DNA from: Reinekea marina | Lineage (GTDB): Bacteria; Pseudomonadota; Gammaproteobacteria; Pseudomonadales; Natronospirillaceae | Length of the DNA stretch: 64,000 nucleotides | NCBI RefSeq assembly: GCF_030409715.1 | Contig: NZ_JAUFQI010000001.1 | Location: forward strand, 1,735,001 to 1,799,000 | Reading direction: 5' to 3' | Shown here: piece after piece, positions 57,821-64,000 of the stretch | Layout of the letters: each line of letters begins with the position of its first letter | How positions within the stretch are numbered: the stretch's first letter is position 1 | Translations under genes and position numbers: made by a program | Notes under the pieces: model-generated | What the model was told of the DNA's origin: nothing | The model's input: only the letters and a program-made list of their open reading frames with translations | Databases searched by the model: none

Positions 57821-57930
57821 GCGTCACCGCAGCTTGTTCTTGATGATGTCTATTAAACCTAGATCAAGCGCAATGCTTTGCGGCTGTATTGATCCCACTG
57901 TAAACCAACAACAAACACAGGGGACTTATC

Positions 57931-60498
57931 ATGCCTATTTATCCGAGCAATCGTTATATTTCATTTCTATTGTTGGCCATTTTGGTCTTTATTATGGTGG
58001 CTTGTGCAGAGCCGCCTAGCGATCAAGAAGCGGCCGTTGAAGACAGCGTTGACCAAACGTTAACAAATTTAGGCGTAGATACCACGGTAACGGACAGGCA
58101 AGACGATGAAGGTAACCCGCTCCCTGAAAATTACCTTCCTTTAGGCGCGAACGAATCCCTAGAGAAGTTTGATGAACTTGTATTAATTGGCTGGCCACTT
58201 GCTGCAAGCAGTGGGTTTGATAGTCAGTTAACTTTGATGGAGTTTGATCGCAACAACGATGCAAGCTTTACCACTGATGTTTTATTTGCCCCTTCACAAG
58301 CACAAACCCCTTGGGCATCTTCAGTAGGAGACACGCCCGAATCTAAACGCCATTCCGTTGCCGCCGATATCGATGCCGACGGTTTACAAGAGCTTATTGT
58401 TGTACACCAGCAAGAAAATCAAGCAGTGCAATTAATGGTTTATGAAGATAAACCTTCAGGCTTTATTCAAAACCAAACGGTAACGGTCAGTGCCCAAACG
58501 CACAGCTATTTATCGGCAGGTGCTTCGGATATTAACGGCGATGGCTACAGTGAAGTTTGGGTCGCTTTGATCAGTGGATCACAAGTTAAACTGCAATTGT
58601 TAGACAATACTCAAGGTCTGCTTTCGTTATCGACCACGCAATTAGACATAGAGGCAGACTTTCCAGGTAGCGAAATTCAAGTTACGTTATCAAGCGGCAA
58701 TATAGACTACGATGCCTCAATTGAACTGGGGGTTATTGTGAATGAGTCTTTTCAGCTCTCTGGTGATAGTGGCATCAGTAACTTCTATTTGTTTGATGAC
58801 CAGCAACATAACTTTGAAATAGTAAACAGCGGATTACTGCATTCAACAACACTCAACCGAACGGCGGTGGTGGGTAATATAGTTTTAGCCGATATCGACA
58901 ACGATAATATTGATGAGATTGTATTGGCCGGTCTCACGCATTTTGACCCCGATAATTCCTGTGAATACTCCACATTACTGTTGGCATACGATGATGCAGC
59001 AAATGATTTTTCAGAGTTAGGCGCACTAGAAGAAACCGAAACCATTCACGGTGGTTGTAATAAAAGCGTTAAAGGCAATTTGAGGTATGTGCATTTAAAT
59101 GCGGGCGATATTGACGGTGACGGAATATCAGAAATTCAAGCCAATGAATATTTATATGATGATTTTTCCAACGCGCCAGCGTTCAGTTATTTAAGAGACG
59201 TTAGTAGCGACATTGCCAAACTGCCTTTAGCGCAATTGTATGGTAATAACGAAGGCTTTACGGGGGAGTTTGCCTACGAAACGAGTGATATTATTGTAGC
59301 CGACATGACCGCCAATAAACGCCAAGACGTTGTGTTTATTTCACACAGTACTAATGAAATGCAAATTTGGGGCATGGGTGATCCAAAACCAAATATTGGA
59401 GCCATAGACGGCGAGTGGCGATTGCTTAAAAATATTCCAATCACACCCGTAACCGACGAAACCCCCTACCGACCCGATTTACTTGCGATTAATGTAAACC
59501 ATGACGGGCTTTCAATTGCATTCGATGCCGGTGAACATAAGGTTGTCTTTACCGAGCCTGTTATTTTAGCAGCACTTGCAGCCGCTCCCTGCTATTCAAG
59601 CCAAGGGCAAAACCTAGATGCCTGTAGAACCAGCTATGGATCAACCCAAAGCCAGCAAGTGGAATTTGAAGATTCACTGTCGATCAGTGCAGGGGTGTTT
59701 ATAGGGGTAAATGTTGAATTCAGTGACCCCATTACCGCATTACGATTATCAGAAGTTGAATCCAAAGTTAAGGTAACTGCAACCGCCAGTCTTAAGCATT
59801 CTTCATCATACACTTACAGCGAAACGGTGGAGTACACCACCGGTAGCATTGAAGATACGGTCGTGTTTTCTACGATTCCATTCGATATTTATACCTACAC
59901 CATTACCTCGCACCCAGATGAAAACCTAATGGGTGAAAAGATTGTAGTGTCTATGCCACGAGCACCCGTGACCTTACAAGTATCACGCGATTTTTATAAT
60001 GCCAATGTTGAACATGGCGGTCCTAAGATTGGCACCGATGTGTTTAATCATAAAGCAGGTGACCCGAGCAGTTATCCCACGGCATCTCTCAAAGACAGCC
60101 TGCTCAACCGTTACAGCTTAATCAAAAGCGATGAACAAGAAATAACTCGCTGGGCATACGCAACTGGTCCGGCCGCCGTAGGTGAAGGCGGAGGTAGCAC
60201 CAGTTTAGAAATAAACATCGTCGAAGAAAATGGAACCGGCACGAGTGTCGGAGCACAAGTGGAATTTGAAGCACAAGCCACATTTGGTGTGGTATTGGCA
60301 GGCTTCTCAGTAGGCTCCTCTGTTGAATCATCATTGCAAGTAACTCATGGCGAAGAATCTAGTTATGTTGGCGCGGTTGCCAACCTACCCAGTGAAGGAT
60401 TTGCCGATAAGGATTATCGATGGGGGTTAATGACGTATTTAGTCGATGACCACATTTCGGGTCAACAATTTGAAGTCATTAATTATTGGGTCGAATAG
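57931..60498 (+). CDS. Large lipoprotein with FG-GAP/VCBS repeats and an unassigned C-terminal domain
   Basis: 855 residues. The signal sequence ends in the lipobox IMVAC with Cys25, so it is probably a lipoprotein; which membrane or face it occupies is not known. Residues about 130-530 hold FG-GAP-type repeats of the integrin beta-propeller kind, each with a calcium-loop-like acid cluster, for example ADIDADGLQE, SDINGDGYSE, ADIDNDNIDE and GDIDGDGISE. The C-terminal 300 residues are beta-rich with a long Ser/Thr-alternating stretch (SSYTYSETVEYTTGS) and end VINYWVE; I do not recognise this domain. It lies 29 bases upstream of the next lipoprotein gene, and an operon is likely. Confidence 0.75.
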   Translation: MPIYPSNRYISFLLLAILVFIMVACAEPPSDQEAAVEDSVDQTLTNLGVDTTVTDRQDDEGNPLPENYLPLGANESLEKFDELVLIGWPLAASSGFDSQLTLMEFDRNNDASFTTDVLFAPSQAQTPWASSVGDTPESKRHSVAADIDADGLQELIVVHQQENQAVQLMVYEDKPSGFIQNQTVTVSAQTHSYLSAGASDINGDGYSEVWVALISGSQVKLQLLDNTQGLLSLSTTQLDIEADFPGSEIQVTLSSGNIDYDASIELGVIVNESFQLSGDSGISNFYLFDDQQHNFEIVNSGLLHSTTLNRTAVVGNIVLADIDNDNIDEIVLAGLTHFDPDNSCEYSTLLLAYDDAANDFSELGALEETETIHGGCNKSVKGNLRYVHLNAGDIDGDGISEIQANEYLYDDFSNAPAFSYLRDVSSDIAKLPLAQLYGNNEGFTGEFAYETSDIIVADMTANKRQDVVFISHSTNEMQIWGMGDPKPNIGAIDGEWRLLKNIPITPVTDETPYRPDLLAINVNHDGLSIAFDAGEHKVVFTEPVILAALAAAPCYSSQGQNLDACRTSYGSTQSQQVEFEDSLSISAGVFIGVNVEFSDPITALRLSEVESKVKVTATASLKHSSSYTYSETVEYTTGSIEDTVVFSTIPFDIYTYTITSHPDENLMGEKIVVSMPRAPVTLQVSRDFYNANVEHGGPKIGTDVFNHKAGDPSSYPTASLKDSLLNRYSLIKSDEQEITRWAYATGPAAVGEGGGSTSLEINIVEENGTGTSVGAQVEFEAQATFGVVLAGFSVGSSVESSLQVTHGEESSYVGAVANLPSEGFADKDYRWGLMTYLVDDHISGQQFEVINYWVE

Positions 60499-60527
60499 TT
60501 ATTAATAATAAAAATAGGAGAACTGAC

Positions 60528-62450
60528 ATGAAAAAAACACATGTAAAAATAATGGCCATTCCCATTTGGCTGACCCTACTAGCGGGTTGTAATCCAGATG
60601 AAAAAGTGGAGCCGCCCGTAGTTAAAAATTCGCCACCGATTGCAGTAGTGCAAGCGCCTGAAGTTGTAAACGCTAATTTTAAGGTGACGTTAAATGCAGA
60701 GGAAAGCCACGATGCGGATGAAGATGAGTTAACTTATCGTTGGGAACAAGTAAGCGGGCCAGACGTCACTAATGGGGCGGGTTTTCTCACCGGTGAAACA
60801 GTTAGCTTTTCGGCACCTAGTGAAGTGAGTACCTTAAAGCTGAACTTAATTGTTAACGATGGGGAAGATGATAGCCAGCCTGAAAGCATCGCCGTCAATG
60901 TACTGGAAAACACGGCCGCCGCTTACTATGTGGACGGTGATTTAGGTTCCGATACAGAAGGCGTAGGTACGCGCGAAGCGCCTTTTGCATCCATCACCAA
61001 AGCGCTTTGTTCCGTTACCAAAGCGCAGCAAGATATCTACGTAAAAAATAAAGCCAACAACGGCATTTATTCTGAAAAAAGTGACACTTGCTCCCCAGTT
61101 GATGAGCGATCACAAACAGAATGGCTAACAGTGCCAACAGGCACCAGCCTTTACGGTGGCTACGATGAATATTGGCATCGGGATGTAACAAATTCCACGT
61201 TGGTTGATACCGTAGAGGATGGCTTTACTTTTACCGACGTTGATCAACCTGCTTGGTTTAGTGGCTTTAATGTACTTGCACAAGATGCAAAAGAACCAGG
61301 AGTTGCGGTGTCGGTTATCAGTGTGACAGGAGGCAACTCGATGCTAACTATTGCCGATAACCAGTTAATTGCCGGCGATGTTGCAGCGAAAATCACAAGC
61401 AACCCACAATCCAGTTATGGCGTTCGTGTGGGTTACTTAAGCAAGTTACGGCTGGAGCGTAATGAAATTTCTTCGGGTGCGGGCGGTAATGCACTTTCAT
61501 ACGAGGTTGTATTTTCTTCACCGGCACCAGACGGTGCAAATGGTAAGAATGCCAGCGGAACGAGTGGTGGCTCTGGCGGAGATGGGCGCGGGACTTTAGA
61601 TTACGACGGTGGAAAAGGTGGTGACAACAATAGCTCAGGCAAATCAGGCGAAGGACGAACCAATAAGAATGCGGGCAAAAGCGGTGCTCCTGGTAGGAGC
61701 GGAAACGGATCCGGCTATATTGCTGAATTAATTACCCCCTTGAGTACGCGACCAGCGGTAGTATTTAGATGTGGTAATGGGTTTTGGGGGAGTTATGGTT
61801 ATGATGGTTACGGCGGTAATGGGGGGGACGGTGGAGACAATGCTTGGCCTAATAATGGTGGCGGTGGCGGCGGTGGCGGCGGCGGCGGCCAAGGAGGCGC
61901 GGGTGGTCGTTGGGGCGTAGGTGGATGTGCTTCTATCGGGGTTTTACTCAATAGAATTGAAGACGTACAGCTGACCGACAACACCATTATTAGTTCGAAT
62001 GGTGGTTACGGTGGTTCTGGCTCTAGAGGGCAGTTAGGCGGAGACGGTGGCAAAGGCGGTGCCGGTGCAAAAGGTAACTGTACAGGTTGGTGTGCCAAAA
62101 ATGGAAAGAATGGCGGTGCTGGTCAAGCAGGCGGTAATGGTGGGCGCGGCGGTGCCGGCGGCGGTGGTCCTTCTTATGGTGTGCTCGTCGGCTCACAAAT
62201 GTCGCCATTATTGACAGGGAATGATATCCGTAGTGGCAATGGCGGCAATGGCGGCTTTGGAGGGGTAAACGGCCATGGCGGCGAAGGGGGTTACAGCTAT
62301 GCCATTTATGACACTAATCTGAACGATGGTATTGTGCCTGTTCTCTCTGATAATACATTATCGTTCGGGGAGCCTGGGTTAGGTGGCAACAGCACCGGCA
62401 CGGTAGGTGAACCAGGCAATAAAGGTAAAGCCGCTGCAACAAATTGGTAA
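60528..62450 (+). CDS. Lipoprotein with PKD-like domain and glycine-rich DUF1565/beta-helix region
   Basis: 640 residues. ATG at 60528 follows AGGAG; the signal ends in LLAGC with Cys21. A PKD/REJ-like domain (about 30-130, with the pattern YRWEQVSGP and LNLIVNDGEDD) is followed by a DUF1565 start (YYVDGDLGSDTEGVGTREAP) and a predicted right-handed beta-helix. From about residue 340 the helix is broken by long glycine-rich loops (GGxGG runs) like those of PE-PGRS-type proteins, with several cysteines among them. The function is unknown; a surface adhesin or binding role is a guess. Base composition in the glycine region is locally GC-rich. Confidence 0.75.
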   Translation: MKKTHVKIMAIPIWLTLLAGCNPDEKVEPPVVKNSPPIAVVQAPEVVNANFKVTLNAEESHDADEDELTYRWEQVSGPDVTNGAGFLTGETVSFSAPSEVSTLKLNLIVNDGEDDSQPESIAVNVLENTAAAYYVDGDLGSDTEGVGTREAPFASITKALCSVTKAQQDIYVKNKANNGIYSEKSDTCSPVDERSQTEWLTVPTGTSLYGGYDEYWHRDVTNSTLVDTVEDGFTFTDVDQPAWFSGFNVLAQDAKEPGVAVSVISVTGGNSMLTIADNQLIAGDVAAKITSNPQSSYGVRVGYLSKLRLERNEISSGAGGNALSYEVVFSSPAPDGANGKNASGTSGGSGGDGRGTLDYDGGKGGDNNSSGKSGEGRTNKNAGKSGAPGRSGNGSGYIAELITPLSTRPAVVFRCGNGFWGSYGYDGYGGNGGDGGDNAWPNNGGGGGGGGGGGQGGAGGRWGVGGCASIGVLLNRIEDVQLTDNTIISSNGGYGGSGSRGQLGGDGGKGGAGAKGNCTGWCAKNGKNGGAGQAGGNGGRGGAGGGGPSYGVLVGSQMSPLLTGNDIRSGNGGNGGFGGVNGHGGEGGYSYAIYDTNLNDGIVPVLSDNTLSFGEPGLGGNSTGTVGEPGNKGKAAATNW

Positions 62451-62460
62451 TTTAGTGCAA

Positions 62461-62490
62461 GCCGAGTGCAGCAATTGAGCTTCACTCGGC
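62461..62490. other. Hairpin after the lipoprotein operon
   Basis: Eight-pair stem GCCGAGTG / CACTCGGC with a further AGC / GCT inside, ten bases past the lipoprotein stop. There is no T tract on either side, so it may be an mRNA end-protection or regulatory element in front of the CRP-like gene rather than a terminator. Confidence 0.45.
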
Positions 62491-62555
62491 GACCACTTGG
62501 AAAAAAAAGTTGCTTAAGCCATACTTTAACCGGTATTTAAAGTTGGGAAAGCAGC

Positions 62556-63233
62556 ATGTCAATTCTTAGACAGCACGATCTATTTAAGCCTCTATCTGAA
62601 GAGCTGCATCTGGCAATGGAACAAGCTAGCCAACAACGAAAATACAAAGCCGGGTCGTTGATATTTCAACGCGGCGATCCGGGCGACCGCTTATTGATTA
62701 TCGAAGCAGGGATCATCGAAATAAGTTTAATGTCTCAAACCGGCCGAAAATCTATTTTAAATCACCTCACCCAAGGAGACGTGCTTGGTGAAATAGCCGT
62801 GTTTGATGGTGAGCCTAGAAGTGCCGATGCTTATGCAAAAACCGATGTGGTGTCTTTAGAAATATCAAGGTCGCGCATACACCAAGTGTTTTCAGATTCT
62901 CCTGAAGCACTGTGGCAGCTAGTAAAAGTATTGTGTGGCCGAGTACGCAATGCATCGACCATGTTTGAAACACGGGCTTTAACTAGCGCGGATACCCGTA
63001 TAGCGCGTTGTTTATTAAAAATGGCCGATTTATGGGGTAAAAATGAAGGCGATACCGTCGTTATTCAACAGCACCTTACTCAAGGAGATTTAGGCGATTT
63101 ATCAGGTCTCGCGCGAGAAAATGTGAACCGCCATCTGCGTAAGCTTATTCAAGAAGACTATGTTCATTACAACAAAGGGCAGTTTTCGTTGCTAAACATC
63201 GACAGGCTAACGCGCATAGCGAATCAAGAATAA
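62556..63233 (+). CDS. CRP/FNR-family regulator with conserved cyclic-nucleotide and GTGA-reading residues
   Basis: A 225-residue regulator. The cyclic-nucleotide-binding domain has the phosphate cassette GEIAVFDGEPRSADAYAK, keeping the Glu79 and Arg88-Ser89 that bind cAMP phosphate and ribose in E. coli CRP. No FNR-type cysteines were seen. The C-terminal winged helix has the recognition helix LARENVNRHLRKL, where Arg187, Glu188 and Arg192 match CRP Arg180, Glu181 and Arg185 that contact GTGA. A matching palindrome lies upstream of the two lipoprotein genes. A cyclase-domain gene converges on it. Binding of cAMP or cGMP is inferred. Confidence 0.85.
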   Translation: MSILRQHDLFKPLSEELHLAMEQASQQRKYKAGSLIFQRGDPGDRLLIIEAGIIEISLMSQTGRKSILNHLTQGDVLGEIAVFDGEPRSADAYAKTDVVSLEISRSRIHQVFSDSPEALWQLVKVLCGRVRNASTMFETRALTSADTRIARCLLKMADLWGKNEGDTVVIQQHLTQGDLGDLSGLARENVNRHLRKLIQEDYVHYNKGQFSLLNIDRLTRIANQE

Positions 63234-63247
63234 AAGCAATTCAACGT

Positions 63248-64000
63248 TTAAGTACCTATCCGAAACGTTTGAATCGGTGCATCGAACCCCTTCAAAGTTA
63301 AAGCGCCATTGTTTTCGGCAATATGGTGTTGATTACTTCGTTGTAAACAAGTTTCACTGATGAGAGCTTGATAGGCGTTTGCCTCCGCCGCTAACCTTGC
63401 AGCAAGTATAACTTCAGAACCAAAAATAGAGACATCTCTAAACAAGCCCTTTGCCGCTTGAACTGTTGCCATAAATACGCTTCCGGTATGTACGCCTACA
63501 CCCACGGGAATATCATGGTGCTTTGAAAAGTGTTTAGTAAGTTCGGCCGCGCACTCTACAGCCTTAGCTGCATGATTCTGGCCGCAAAACCCGGGCGGCC
63601 AAACCGCCACAATGCAATCACCATAAAAGGCCATAATGAAACCATCGTGATCGGTTATGGCCTGTGTTGCTTGATCTAAAAATGCGTTGACGCGATTATT
63701 GACTTCAGCGGGACTGGCGTGAGTGGCAAATTCGGTTGAATGACGAATGTCAATAAACAAAAGCGATAAATCAACATCAGCGCCGCCGGGAAACTTATTT
63801 AAAAATTCATCGCAGGCTGCACAATAATTTGGATTACGACTGCTAGGGGCACGGTGCCGAAAGGTTTTTTGCCACCACCCCCCAAAGCCTGCAAATGGGG
63901 AAAAACATAATCGGCATCTGGGTTTAGTGGGCATTAAACGATGGATCCACTGCTGTTTAGTTAAATCTGGGTGACCATCTTGGAATATCGTTCGCCAGAG
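63248..64000 (-). CDS. Class III nucleotidyl cyclase-domain protein (5' end beyond window)
   Basis: The frame is open to the window edge, so the ATG at 63934 need not be the start; the upstream residues (LWRTIFQDGHPDLTKQQ) are followed by PRCRLCFSPFAGFGGWW, a cysteine-rich N-terminal pattern seen in some bacterial cyclase-domain proteins. The cyclase domain keeps the two metal aspartates (FIDIRHST and YGDCIVAVW) and the VGVHTG segment. The usual GDxVNxAxR motif reads GSEVILAAR, so the transition-state asparagine appears to be isoleucine while the arginine is kept. Activity is therefore uncertain. It converges on the CRP-like gene. Confidence 0.78.
   Translation of the reverse strand, partial: LWRTIFQDGHPDLTKQQWIHRLMPTKPRCRLCFSPFAGFGGWWQKTFRHRAPSSRNPNYCAACDEFLNKFPGGADVDLSLLFIDIRHSTEFATHASPAEVNNRVNAFLDQATQAITDHDGFIMAFYGDCIVAVWPPGFCGQNHAAKAVECAAELTKHFSKHHDIPVGVGVHTGSVFMATVQAAKGLFRDVSIFGSEVILAARLAAEANAYQALISETCLQRSNQHHIAENNGALTLKGFDAPIQTFRIGT

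Noticed and set aside
61500..62330. CRISPR-like or tandem DNA repeat array
   Set aside because: The repetition is irregular glycine-codon sequence inside one open reading frame, not direct repeats with spacers.

Overview
The window looks like chromosome of a moderately AT-rich gammaproteobacterium, probably a marine Oceanospirillales-type heterotroph. This rests on gene content and order (suhB/trmJ/cysE, gcvTHP with gcvR, groESL with a sigma-32 promoter, tldD/pmbA, sbcDC, an EpsC-type cysE, a type II secretion gene set, TrhO, DUF1289, DUF3301, DUF3147). The taxonomic call is inference; no rRNA or tRNA gene was seen. Almost all of it is dense, ordinary chromosome. I saw no insertion sequence, prophage or CRISPR array.

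Layout. 1-5 kb: end of a RarD-type transporter, then a sulfur-related divergent cluster (SulP anion transporter and DUF442 sulfurtransferase facing an ETHE1-like metallo-hydrolase) and a lipoprotein. 5-14 kb: an MDR oxidoreductase, DUF1289, a patatin-like protein, suhB divergent from trmJ-cysE, an alpha/beta hydrolase, trhO, and an SDR/AraC pair. 14-19 kb: a galactose operon (galT-galK-galM plus a small glycine-rich exported protein) divergent from a LacI-type regulator, with two matching operators between them. 19-25 kb: murI, an MsbA-like ABC exporter, dapB and a second SulP transporter. 25-34 kb, minus strand: gcvT-gcvH-gcvP-gcvR, and upstream an operon of a response regulator with a decayed GGDEF domain, a ketopantoate-reductase-like gene and a sensor kinase. 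34-43 kb: groES-groEL, gspN-gspC-gspD, ppc, adk. 43-56 kb: a chemoreceptor, DUF3301, a PHP phosphatase, sbcD-sbcC, trxC, a secreted M28 aminopeptidase, tldD-pmbA. 56-64 kb: the accessory-looking end.

The most interesting stretch is 56.2-64 kb. A DUF3147-DUF2235 pair faces away from two large lipoproteins: one with a predicted FG-GAP propeller and an unrecognised beta-rich C-terminus, one with a PKD-like domain and a glycine-rich DUF1565/beta-helix body. They are followed by a CRP-like regulator and, convergent to it, a class III nucleotidyl-cyclase-domain protein running off the window. Between the divergent units sits a perfect 16-bp palindrome of the form GTGA-N6-TCAC, and the CRP-like protein keeps the arginine-glutamate-arginine set that reads GTGA in E. 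coli CRP. This suggests a local cyclic-nucleotide-controlled envelope module.

Two other points deserve attention. SuhB lacks a catalytic metal ligand, while its leader carries a boxA-like element, suggesting that its Nus-factor role is kept and its phosphatase activity lost. Two genes (the first SulP and the PHP phosphatase) have essential N-terminal motifs upstream of any ATG/GTG/TTG codon; in both, an ATT codon behind a good Shine-Dalgarno is the best start.
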